The notes under the pieces are model-generated. The model ran no database searches, was not told where the DNA came from, and saw nothing but the letters and a program-made list of their open reading frames with translations. Below, in pieces: positions 32,261-38,934 of a stretch of 39,172 bases of DNA. Position 1 is the stretch's first letter; the number at the start of each line of letters is the position of its first letter. Where the stretch lies: contig JAGXGH010000057.1 of the NCBI GenBank assembly GCA_024636835.1, forward strand, positions 1-39,172, given 5' to 3'. The position numbers and the translations under genes were made by a program. Origin of the DNA: Verrucomicrobiales bacterium. Its GTDB lineage: Bacteria > Verrucomicrobiota > Verrucomicrobiia > Verrucomicrobiales > SLCJ01.

Positions 32261-32920
32261 TCACTCAGGTTGGCTCGTCGACCTATCTTGACCGTCTTTG
32301 GCCTCCTCTGCCTTGCGTTCATCGACCTCATCGAGGAAGCGCTCATAGGATTTCATCGTCGCTGTCCGTCCCACTTCATTGCCCTTCTCGTCAAGTACAC
32401 GAACCGCGTAGGCTTTATAGTCGTCATCGTTGGCCACATTGTATTCCTTGCCGAAAACCGCGGTGAAATCCACCGAGCCATCGTGGCGGATAGGTTTGCG
32501 ATCAATTCGGTAAATCCCATAGCGTTTATTCGAGCGATGGTTTCCGATCCACACCACTTCCACCTCCAGTGGACGCTTATTGACTCTGGAAACATGGACC
32601 CGGATTGACTTCTCATCGGCACCCTTTCCCCTGGTGTGATAGACATCGTTGGTATCTGCGGTTTGGCTCAGCGTCGCGACCCGCAAGATGACCGGCGTCA
32701 CGACAACATTGTTGGCCACGTAGTCACGACAACCATTGGATAGGCGTTCTAATGGAATTTCGAAATTCTTGCCATCAACCCGCACCGTCACCGCCGTGTC
32801 AGATTTCTCCACCATGACCCCCATGATCTCTCGTCCGTCCACATCTTTCCAAGTCCGCATCTCCTGCGCACAAAGTGAACTAACAAGCAGCCAAAATGAC
32901 AAAACAACGTAGCGAGTCAT
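32261..32920 (-). CDS. Secreted SHD1-domain protein
   Basis: 219 residues from the ATG at 32920 with signal MTRYVVLSFWLLVSSLCAQ. Residues ~20-70 (MRTWKDVDGREIMGVMVEKSD ... VTVRVDGKNFEIPLERLSNG) are an SLA1-homology-1 (SHD1) domain, common in Planctomycetota and Verrucomicrobiota exported proteins. In Sla1p the domain binds NPFxD-type peptides; its bacterial role is not known. The rest (ILRVATLSQTADTNDVY ... YKAYAVRVLDEKGNEVGR) is beta-rich and unassigned. The tail (ERKAEEAKDGQDRSTSQPE) is low complexity. Confidence 0.78.
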   Translation of the reverse strand: MTRYVVLSFWLLVSSLCAQEMRTWKDVDGREIMGVMVEKSDTAVTVRVDGKNFEIPLERLSNGCRDYVANNVVVTPVILRVATLSQTADTNDVYHTRGKGADEKSIRVHVSRVNKRPLEVEVVWIGNHRSNKRYGIYRIDRKPIRHDGSVDFTAVFGKEYNVANDDDYKAYAVRVLDEKGNEVGRTATMKSYERFLDEVDERKAEEAKDGQDRSTSQPE

Positions 32921-32978
32921 AAAATCGATCATACATTGTTTTATCCCTTATGGAAGCCCAGAATAGACGCAACACGCG

Positions 32979-33809
32979 CTACGATTTCTCACTCAACTTA
33001 CGAACGATGAAATCCTTCGTGGATTTCTCGTAAGCCGCGTCGCACTCAGCCACCCATGATTTCATCTCCTTGAGAGTGGCGCTAAATTCCGACCCTTTGC
33101 GCTCCGCCTGGATCACCGATTTCAGGTTCGCCAAGTCATTGCGCTTCCCAAGCTCACTGGCAAATACACGCAGTCGTTTGATCGGTTTTGAAACCTCTTC
33201 ATCCGCCAACTCGGCGAGAGTTAAATATTCGAAATAAAGATACTTCGCCCAACGTCGACAGCGGTGCCAATCATCATCGAGATCCGTTTTCAATGCCTTC
33301 TTCGCACGGCGGCGGAACTTTTCTTCAGTTCGACCGATCCCGCGCATAAAACCAGGTTTCATCTCCAAGTGCTCACGCTGGCTGGACCACGATTCAATCG
33401 CCCGTGCCACCGCCTTTTCACTCCACAAATCCACATACCCGGCATTGGCATCGACCTGAAAATGTTCATGAACACAGGCCTCCATCCACTGACGAAACCC
33501 AGATGCGTTAGATGACTTCCGCTCATCCAAAAAGCGTCCCACCAACTCAGAGAGCACGTCCCCGTCTCGCGCTCCACCAAAATGTTTCGCTAACTGGCGC
33601 AGGTCCTCGCGTGCAGCCTCACCGCCCTCCACCCCGTCTACCGAATCCGCCAACATCCAGGCAGCACGCATGCGCTTCGTCATCACCCGAAACCGATGAA
33701 CCTGGTCACCAGATAAGCGCGCACCGGATACAAGAACATCACGCCACGGAGTCAAAGTCGACACCGCCCAATCTGCTAAATTTGTCATCTTTGGCTTTTT
33801 GTTTCCCAC
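32979..33809 (-). CDS. CHAD-domain protein
   Basis: 276 residues, cytoplasmic, all-helical. The signature DQVHRFRVMTKRMRAAWMLAD (conserved His/Arg/Lys of CHAD repeat 1) and RQLAKHFGGARDGDVLSELV fit the CHAD family. A second-half block HRCRRWAKYLYFEYLTLAEL follows, with KRLRVFASELGKRNDLANL. CHAD domains bind polyphosphate through this basic surface and often occur near CYTH phosphatases; no CYTH partner is in the window. The gene is divergent from the tRNA-Arg gene. Confidence 0.85.
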   Translation of the reverse strand: MGNKKPKMTNLADWAVSTLTPWRDVLVSGARLSGDQVHRFRVMTKRMRAAWMLADSVDGVEGGEAAREDLRQLAKHFGGARDGDVLSELVGRFLDERKSSNASGFRQWMEACVHEHFQVDANAGYVDLWSEKAVARAIESWSSQREHLEMKPGFMRGIGRTEEKFRRRAKKALKTDLDDDWHRCRRWAKYLYFEYLTLAELADEEVSKPIKRLRVFASELGKRNDLANLKSVIQAERKGSEFSATLKEMKSWVAECDAAYEKSTKDFIVRKLSEKS

Positions 33810-33856
33810 GCCACACCGTAATCAGGCGATACCTTGCCGCGCAAGATGGAACATCC

Positions 33857-33885
33857 TTGATCCGCAGCCCATCCGGCGATACTTT
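33857..33885 (+). promoter_or_regulatory. Promoter of tRNA-Arg
   Basis: TTGATC at 33857-33862 and TACTTT at 33880-33885 are separated by exactly 17 bp. Transcription would start near 33892, about ten bases before the mature tRNA. This is a close sigma-70-type match. Confidence 0.6.
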
Positions 33886-33902
33886 CCAGAGCATTCACTG
33901 AA

Positions 33903-33977
33903 GTCCCCGTAGTTCAACGGATAGAACAAGAGTTTCCTAAACTTTAGATAGAGGTTCGATTCCTCTCGGGGACGCCA
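33903..33977 (+). tRNA. tRNA-Arg (anticodon CCT)
   Basis: 75 nt. Acceptor stem GTCCCCG / CGGGGAC, D arm GTTC...GAAC, anticodon stem AGAGT / ACTTT with loop TTCCTAA (anticodon CCT, reading AGG), T arm AGAGG-TTCGATT-CCTCT, and an encoded CCA. Folding is complete. The first microprotein gene starts 17 bp after the CCA, and the last ~25 bases of the tRNA are repeated at 34230-34256. Confidence 0.95.
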
Positions 33978-33994
33978 TTCAAACTAACATCACC

Positions 33995-34093
33995 GTGCAA
34001 GTAGTCTTAATCATAGTCGTATTAGTAATTCTCGGTGCCGTCATCTACGCAGTTACGAAGGATAGTGGCAAAGGACCAAGAGATGACAACTAG
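33995..34093 (+). CDS. Microprotein 1 (single-pass membrane, 32 aa)
   Basis: GTG start at 33995, stop TAG at 34091-34093. The sequence starts MQVVLIIVVLVILGAVIYAV and continues TKDSGKGPRDDN: one hydrophobic segment followed by a polar tail. It is paralogous to the frames at 34273 and 34424; the shared core is ILGA-V/I-IYAVTK-x-x-GKGP. Codon differences between copies fall mostly on third positions, which supports selection on the protein. The start is set by homology: aacatcaccGTG here aligns with aacaccaccATG in the second copy. No Shine-Dalgarno sequence is visible. Function is unknown. Confidence 0.7.
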   Translation: MQVVLIIVVLVILGAVIYAVTKDSGKGPRDDN

Positions 34094-34098
34094 TTGTA

Positions 34099-34181
34099 AT
34101 TGTCATTTTCTCGCAATGTCGACCGTCCGCCCATGAATAGCGGAACGCTAACGCTGCGCACCTATTCATCAATTTGACAAT
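34099..34181. other. Nested inverted repeat between microprotein genes
   Basis: Outer arms ATTGTCA (34099-34105) and TGACAAT (34175-34181) enclose inner arms ATGAATAG (34133-34140) and CTATTCAT (34162-34169). The segment is non-coding on the plus strand and could fold as a ~85-nt RNA. A role as regulator or as remnant of another repeat cannot be decided here. Confidence 0.5.
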
Positions 34182-34229
34182 CTCTGTACCCGCTTCCAAT
34201 ACCACAGAGTGATTCACCAATAAAAATAG

Positions 34230-34256
34230 TGCTTCAATTCCTCTAGGGGACGCCAT
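34230..34256 (+). repeat. Duplicate of the tRNA-Arg 3' end
   Basis: gcttcaattcctctagggga-cgcca matches the tRNA 3' end (ggttcgattcctctcgggga-cgcca, 33952-33977) with few changes. Homology continues weakly into the start of the next microprotein gene (ataaacaccacc versus ctaacatcacc). This is the pattern left by tandem duplication of tRNA tail plus microprotein, or by integration at the tRNA. Confidence 0.8.
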
Positions 34257-34272
34257 ATAAATAAACACCACC

Positions 34273-34374
34273 ATGAGCACAGGAATATTGGAAATCGGGA
34301 TCATCGTCGTCTTAGGCATTCTCGGTGCCATCATTTACGCAGTCACCAAAGGCAGTGGAAAAGGGCCTGAGTAA
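34273..34374 (+). CDS. Microprotein 2 (single-pass membrane, 33 aa)
   Basis: ATG at 34273, stop TAA at 34372-34374. It begins MSTGILEIGIIVVLGILGAI and continues IYAVTKGSGKGPE. One membrane segment (about residues 5-24) is followed by a short basic-polar tail. Against microprotein 3, the last 17 codons differ at about six synonymous and only two amino-acid-changing codons. It follows a duplicate tRNA 3' end. Like the other two it has no visible Shine-Dalgarno site. No family is recognised. Confidence 0.75.
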   Translation: MSTGILEIGIIVVLGILGAIIYAVTKGSGKGPE

Positions 34375-34423
34375 GCCCCCATCAGCCGTTCATTGGAAAA
34401 ACAGGTCTAATTGAAACACTATA

Positions 34424-34549
34424 ATGAGCACGAGCATGGGAATTAGCACATTCGGCATTTTGGCAGTTATTGTCATCTTGGGCATTCTCGGTGCCATTAT
34501 CTATGCAGTCACCAAGAGCGGCGGAAAAGGACCCGGGAACGACGATTAA
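34424..34549 (+). CDS. Microprotein 3 (single-pass membrane, 41 aa)
   Basis: ATG at 34424, stop TAA at 34547-34549. It begins MSTSMGISTFGILAVIVILG and continues ILGAIIYAVTKSGGKGPGNDD. It has the same core as its two neighbours with a longer N-terminus. It lies 18 bp from the convergent end of the LysR gene. The three copies in a row, each with one membrane helix and a Lys/Gly/Pro tail, recall arrays of small hydrophobic type I toxins or stress peptides, but that is only a resemblance. Confidence 0.75.
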   Translation: MSTSMGISTFGILAVIVILGILGAIIYAVTKSGGKGPGNDD

Positions 34550-34567
34550 CCAACTAATCTTGCCCGG

Positions 34568-35458
34568 TCACTGCAAATCTCGGGCTACCAATTTCACCTC
34601 GGCGACGAATACATCGACCGCCGGGTTGGGTTCGCGGTTCACGCAACGCCCCACGGACACGATGATAGGTTCTGGACCTGGCGACACCTTGATTAACTTT
34701 ACTCGCGATGGGTCGTTTACCCGGCTCCCGCTCGCGACCAAGCCGACGCCGAGGTTCGCATCGACCGCAGCGAACATACTGGTCACTCCATCAAACTCGC
34801 CAGCAATTTTGGCATTGAGCGAGTGCGCTTTGAAGTAGTCGGTCACCCACGCCCAGTAGTCGCTGTAGTTTTCTTTATCGAACATGAGCAGCGGAAACTC
34901 CGCGATCTCCTCGGGACCCACTTTGCTCTTCTTCGCCAGCGGGTGGTTTACAGGAACCGCCAAATTACAGCCTTGCTGTCGCAACTCCTCCCACTCGATC
35001 GAGCCCTTATCACTCGGTAGTGGCAAACCAATCATCGCATCGAGCTTTCCTTCTAGCAATGCGGCGCGCATCTCTACCGTCGATTGATCAAAGAGCGAAA
35101 CACGAGCATTGGGGTGCGTCTGACGAAAACGCTCGAGCGCTGGCGCCAATATATCGTTGGAAAGCGACGGCGCATACCCGATGCGCAAGGTGATCGATGA
35201 GCCAGCAGAACGTGCATTCGCCACGGCATCGTCCCACGCGCGAAGGATCCGTGTGCCATTTTTCACGATCACTTCACCGGCAGGGGTGAGACTCACGGAA
35301 TGTGCACTGCGCACCAGCAGCTCAAAACCAAGCTCGTCCTCCATCGCTTTAATCTGCCGACTCAACGAGGATTGCGTGAGGTTCACTTTACGCGCGGCCG
35401 CGCTGATTCCTCCCTCTTCTGCAACGACGAGAAAATGATGAAGAGTTCGAAGATCCAT
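34568..35458 (-). CDS. LysR-family transcriptional regulator
   Basis: 296 residues from the ATG at 35458, the normal LTTR length. The N-terminal winged helix-turn-helix is MDLRTLHHFLVVAEEGGISA and ARKVNLTQSSLSRQIKAMED; the substrate-binding domain follows (ITLRIGYAPSLSNDILAPAL ... LDAMIGLPLP ... GVTSMFAAVDANLGVGLVAS). It is divergent from the pirin gene with 150 bp between, the classical arrangement for an LTTR and its target. The long N-terminal extension of this frame to 36037 overlaps pirin on the other strand and is not coding. Ligand unknown; control of pirin, YceI and nitroreductase genes is inferred. Confidence 0.9.
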   Translation of the reverse strand: MDLRTLHHFLVVAEEGGISAAARKVNLTQSSLSRQIKAMEDELGFELLVRSAHSVSLTPAGEVIVKNGTRILRAWDDAVANARSAGSSITLRIGYAPSLSNDILAPALERFRQTHPNARVSLFDQSTVEMRAALLEGKLDAMIGLPLPSDKGSIEWEELRQQGCNLAVPVNHPLAKKSKVGPEEIAEFPLLMFDKENYSDYWAWVTDYFKAHSLNAKIAGEFDGVTSMFAAVDANLGVGLVASGSRVNDPSRVKLIKVSPGPEPIIVSVGRCVNREPNPAVDVFVAEVKLVARDLQ

Positions 35459-35467
35459 GACGCAGTA

Positions 35468-35513
35468 TGAGACGTTTAGAAACGTGTGGCGAAAATTAAA
35501 AATGCGCGTCTCA
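35468..35513. promoter_or_regulatory. Candidate LysR operator between lysR and pirin
   Basis: A perfect palindrome ACGTTT-ag-AAACGT (35472-35485) lies inside a wider inverted repeat TGAGACG (35468-35474) / CGTCTCA (35507-35513). The position, 10-55 bp upstream of the lysR start in the divergent region, suits LTTR binding, though the palindrome is not a T-N11-A box in strict form. Confidence 0.5.
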
Positions 35514-35608
35514 GCAGCCGAAGTCGACCGAGGAGAATGCACAGGATGCATACTCAGCCCGCGAACCGAGCATTTCCATAAATCCTTATCGTCTGAGAGT
35601 ATTTGCAC

Positions 35609-36322
35609 ATGATTAAAGAAACTCAATTCACCATTCGCCGCGCCAATGAGCGCGGCCACGCCAACCACGGTTGGCTGGACAGTCATCACACTTTCTCGTT
35701 TGCCGATTACTACGACCCCGCTCACATGGGTTTCCGCTCGCTGCGGGTAATCAACGAAGACACCATTGCTCCCGGTGCGGGATTCCCTCCCCACCCGCAC
35801 CGGGACATGGAAATCTTTTCCTACGTTCTCGAAGGACAACTCAAGCACAGCGATTCGATGGGCAATGAACGCACCCTTGAGCCGGGGCAGATTCAGTTGA
35901 TGAGCGCGGGCACCGGGGTTACCCACTCCGAGTTCAATCCAAGCTCTGGCAAGCCCGGGCACTTCCTCCAAATCTGGATCCTCCCCGAGAGAACGGGCAT
36001 TACGCCCCGCTACACCGAGTGGCACCCGAGTCCACAATCACAAGCAGGCAAAACGCTCGTCATCTCCCCCGATGGCAATGAAAATTCTGCCACGATCATG
36101 CAGGACGCTAGAGTGTATCGCATCAAATTGAACGCTCATGAATCCATCGATCACACCTTAGCCGGTGGTCGTGGCGCATGGCTACAGATCGTTCGAGGCG
36201 GCGCCGATATTGGCGAGCAAACTCTCTCAGCAGGTGACGCAATAAGCACCGAATCTGCAGGTTCGTTCGTCGTTTCAGCCGCTAAAGATGGCGTCGAAGC
36301 ACTGCTCTTTGATCTCGCATAA
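35609..36322 (+). CDS. Pirin family protein (YhhW-type quercetinase-like)
   Basis: 237 residues from the ATG at 35609 (GAGAG lies upstream). A bicupin with the pirin signature HTFSFADYYDPAHMGFRSLR, IAPGAGFPPHPHRDMEIFSYV (metal His residues; H-P-H-R-D), and QLMSAGTGVTHSEFNPS. The E. coli homologue YhhW and human pirin show quercetin 2,3-dioxygenase activity in vitro. The C-terminal cupin is more divergent, as in YhhW. It is cytoplasmic and heads a plus-strand group with yceI and a nitroreductase, opposite a LysR regulator, which suggests an oxidative or electrophile response. Confidence 0.92.
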   Translation: MIKETQFTIRRANERGHANHGWLDSHHTFSFADYYDPAHMGFRSLRVINEDTIAPGAGFPPHPHRDMEIFSYVLEGQLKHSDSMGNERTLEPGQIQLMSAGTGVTHSEFNPSSGKPGHFLQIWILPERTGITPRYTEWHPSPQSQAGKTLVISPDGNENSATIMQDARVYRIKLNAHESIDHTLAGGRGAWLQIVRGGADIGEQTLSAGDAISTESAGSFVVSAAKDGVEALLFDLA

Positions 36323-36364
36323 ACACTTCCTATAAAATCCAACCGAAAACCCAAAAAAACATCG

Positions 36365-37003
36365 ATGAAAACCATGAAAACAGCCACCCAATCCCTTGCC
36401 GTCATCTCACTCGCCGCGCTCATTTCCTCCTGTGGTAACCCCGCGGATACCACCACCGACGCCGAGGTAAAGGCGCCCGTTGAAAAAGAAACCGTCACCA
36501 CAAGCGAAGGCGTGAAGTATGTCTTCACCCCGGAATCCAAAATCGGATTCACCGGATCAAAAGTCACCGGATCGCACGACGGCGGGTTCAAAACCTTCAC
36601 CGGTCACTTCACCCTCGCGGGCGGAGCACCCGTCGGCAATGACCATAAAGTCACCATCGATATGAGATCCACCTGGGCCGACGATGAGAAGCTGACTGGT
36701 CACCTCAAATCCGATGATTTCTTCGGTGTGGAGACATATCCGATCAGCACCTTCGACGTCACCGGTGTCGAGAAGCAGGAAGACGGCAGCTACCACATCG
36801 CCGGCAACTTCTCGCTTCACGGTGTGGAGAAAAACATCAAAATCCCCGCTTCCGTCAGCATGGAGGGAGAGACCGTGAAAATCACGTCCGAATTCGACAT
36901 CAATCGTAAGGACTTCGATATCAACTACCCTGGCAAGCAGGACGACCTTATCCGTGACGAAGTCGTCATCCGCTTCGACCTCATCGCAACTCCTGAAGCC
37001 TAA
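36365..37003 (+). CDS. YceI-family lipoprotein
   Basis: 212 residues; lipoprotein signal (SLAVISLAALISSCGN, lipobox ISSC). An acidic Thr/Glu linker of about 30 residues precedes the YceI lipocalin-like domain: VFTPESKIGFTGSKVTGSHDGGFKTFTGHF, VTIDMRSTWADDEKLTGHLKS, DDFFGVETYPISTFDVTGV, NFSLHGVEKNIKIPASV, FDINRKDFDINYPGK. YceI proteins bind polyisoprenoids in the periplasm and are acid- or base-stress inducible in E. coli. It lies 42 bp after pirin and is followed by a terminator, so it closes a two-gene unit. Start may be Met1 or Met4. Confidence 0.9.
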   Translation: MKTMKTATQSLAVISLAALISSCGNPADTTTDAEVKAPVEKETVTTSEGVKYVFTPESKIGFTGSKVTGSHDGGFKTFTGHFTLAGGAPVGNDHKVTIDMRSTWADDEKLTGHLKSDDFFGVETYPISTFDVTGVEKQEDGSYHIAGNFSLHGVEKNIKIPASVSMEGETVKITSEFDINRKDFDINYPGKQDDLIRDEVVIRFDLIATPEA

Positions 37004-37018
37004 GCAAATCAACCATCG

Positions 37019-37054
37019 GCCGCCTTTCCTTTACGAAAGGCGGCTCATTTTTTT
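37019..37054 (+). terminator. Rho-independent terminator after yceI
   Basis: Perfect 10-bp stem GCCGCCTTTC / GAAAGGCGGC with a 6-nt loop, then tcattttttt. It lies 16 bp downstream of the stop. Confidence 0.9.
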
Positions 37055-37060
37055 CCTTCT

Positions 37061-37663
37061 ATGAATACCAAAGACGCCATCAACGCCCGCCGTGCGATCA
37101 AGCACTACGACGCCGACCATCAAATGTCGGAAGACGAGATCAACGAACTACTCACACTGGCCATTCAGTCGCCCAGCGCTTTCAACATTCAGAACTGGCG
37201 CTTCGTTGCGATCACTGATCCAGAAATCCGCAAGCAGATCCGCGCCAACGCGTGGGATCAAGCGCAGGTCACTGACTCGTCCTTACTAATTGTTCTCACC
37301 GCGAACAATAACGCATGGAAACAAAACCCCGAGCGCTATTGGGTGAATGCTCCCGAGGAAGTTGCCAACTTCCTCGTGCCTGCCATCAAGAGCTACTACG
37401 AGGATAAACCCCAAGTGCAGCGCGACGAAGCCATGCGCTCGTGCGGCTTGGCGGGAATGACCATCATGCTCGCCGCGAAGGCGATGGGCTACGACTCTTG
37501 CCCGATGGATGGGTTCGACTTCGAAGCCGTCGGCAACATCATCAATCTGCCGGAAGATCACGTCATTTCCTTCATGATCGCCGTCGGCAAAGGCACCACC
37601 GAAGCTTGGCCGAAGCCCGGACAACTGCCACTCGATGAAGTGGTGATCCGCGACAAATTCTAA
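37061..37663 (+). CDS. Nitroreductase family protein
   Basis: 200 residues. NTR-fold signs include NARRAIKHYDADHQMSEDEI (FMN-binding Arg residues), AIQSPSAFNIQNWRFVAITD (family S/N-x-Q-x-W motif), RSCGLAGMTIMLAAKAMGYDSCPMDGFD and ISFMIAVGKGT. These FMN enzymes reduce nitro compounds, quinones or enones with NAD(P)H in the cytoplasm. It starts only 7 bp after the yceI terminator, so it probably has its own promoter within or just before that region, or is read through. A terminator follows. Confidence 0.9.
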   Translation: MNTKDAINARRAIKHYDADHQMSEDEINELLTLAIQSPSAFNIQNWRFVAITDPEIRKQIRANAWDQAQVTDSSLLIVLTANNNAWKQNPERYWVNAPEEVANFLVPAIKSYYEDKPQVQRDEAMRSCGLAGMTIMLAAKAMGYDSCPMDGFDFEAVGNIINLPEDHVISFMIAVGKGTTEAWPKPGQLPLDEVVIRDKF

Positions 37664-37680
37664 GACACCCCTCAAACACC

Positions 37681-37726
37681 AAGCCGACTCGCCTTCCTAA
37701 CCACGGACGGAGAGTCGGCTTTTTTA
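37681..37726 (+). terminator. Rho-independent terminator after the nitroreductase gene
   Basis: Stem AAGCCGACTC / GAGTCGGCTT with a 21-nt loop, followed by a T-run. It lies 18 bp after the stop. Confidence 0.88.
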
Positions 37727-37747
37727 TGACCTTGTGATACCGCTTCC

Positions 37748-37882
37748 GAAGAAAAACATGACTATTCGCCACGCACAAGTAGCTCACGATCAATACGAAG
37801 ATTGGGTATCCACTTGTCAATCGCGTGCCTCGCAGCGGTTTTACGCGACGCCTCAGATCAATACCAAAATTTGGTATCACTC
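37748..37882 (+). repeat. Intergenic palindromic repeat family C, copy 5 (with insert)
   Basis: Has catgactattcgccacgcac, aagtagctcacgatc, and a terminal ATACCAAAATTTGGTAT hairpin after cctcagatca. Between the two halves lie about 45 extra bases, including atcaatacgaagattgggta, a degenerate second hairpin, so this copy may be two fused repeats. Confidence 0.75.
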
Positions 37883-37963
37883 TAAAAACCCACCAAATCC
37901 AAGACTCTTCGCAATTGCGCCTTTTCCGTTGCGCGAGGGGCGATTGACTGGTTCTTTTGACGC

Positions 37964-38932
37964 GTGTCCAGCATCATCGAACACATCAAAATCTGCCGCA
38001 TCGAACATTGGTTGAAGAACATCTTCATCGTGTTCGGTCATGCCGTCGCCATAGTGCTCTTCTATCAAATGGAGATCACCGAGTCGATGATCTGGAATGC
38101 CGTCCTGTCGCTCATCCCAGCGTGCCTCATCGCCTCCGCGAACTACGTGATGAACGAGATCCTCGACGCCCCCTTCGACGCCCTCCATCCGACCAAGAAG
38201 CTCCGCGGCATCCCCGCAGGCAAAGTCAGCGTGCCGATTCTCTGGACCATGATGGCCGGACTCGTCGTCGGCGGATTTTTCCTCGGTTGGCTGTGGTTTC
38301 CCAATATCGGCTACACCGTTGCACTTGGCCTGCTGCTTCTCAGTGGATTCGTTTACAACGTCCAACCCATCCGGCTCAAAGACCGCGCGTTCCTCGACGT
38401 CATCGCCGAGTCGTTCAACAACCCGATCCGCCTGTGGCTCGGGTGGTATGCCATCATGCCTGCCGATGTGTTGGCGATGCCGCCAATTTCCATCACCATG
38501 GCATGGTGGTTCTTTGGTGCCTTGCTGATGACCGGCAAGCGCTACTCCGAATACCGCTTCATCGACAACGCCGACCTCTCCGGCCGCTATCGCAAAAGCT
38601 TCAAAGTTTACACCGAGCGCAAACTGATCATCGCCATGATCACCTACGCCAATTTGTTCTGCTTCTGCACCGGCGTCGCCATGACCGCCTACCCTGCACT
38701 GCACAACCTCGTCCTCGTCTTCCCGATGATCGTGCTCGCCGTGATCTTCTACTTCAACCACGCCATGAGCGAGGTCGGAGCCAAACTCGAGCCCGAGAAA
38801 CTCCTCCAGAACAAGTGGATCATTGCTTCCACCCTCGTCACCGGCATCGCCGCCGCCTGGCTCCTCTACGCCCATCAAAACGACATCTTCGAAGTGAAGG
38901 ACGCGCTCAAGCTGATGCAGCCGAGGTGGTAG
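37964..38932 (+). CDS. UbiA-superfamily prenyltransferase
   Basis: 322 residues with a GTG start at 37964 (GTG-TCC-AGC). About eight or nine membrane segments are visible. The Asp-rich prenyl-diphosphate site is NYVMNEILDAPFDALHPTKK (N-x3-D-x3-D pattern), followed by RGIPAGKVSV. A second site is near YRFIDNADLSGRYRKSF. The HPTK-LRGIPAG sequence is closest to the decaprenyl-phosphate phosphoribosyltransferase-like branch rather than to UbiA for ubiquinone, but this is a pattern judgement. It could make a polyprenyl-linked sugar precursor or a lipid quinone. It is convergent with the aspartokinase. Confidence 0.82.
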   Translation: MSSIIEHIKICRIEHWLKNIFIVFGHAVAIVLFYQMEITESMIWNAVLSLIPACLIASANYVMNEILDAPFDALHPTKKLRGIPAGKVSVPILWTMMAGLVVGGFFLGWLWFPNIGYTVALGLLLLSGFVYNVQPIRLKDRAFLDVIAESFNNPIRLWLGWYAIMPADVLAMPPISITMAWWFFGALLMTGKRYSEYRFIDNADLSGRYRKSFKVYTERKLIIAMITYANLFCFCTGVAMTAYPALHNLVLVFPMIVLAVIFYFNHAMSEVGAKLEPEKLLQNKWIIASTLVTGIAAAWLLYAHQNDIFEVKDALKLMQPRW

Positions 38933-38934
38933 GG

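Noticed and set aside
34568..36037. A 489-residue reading of the LysR frame
   Set aside because: The extra N-terminal part lies opposite the pirin gene. The conserved LysR start MDLRTLHHF is at 35458.
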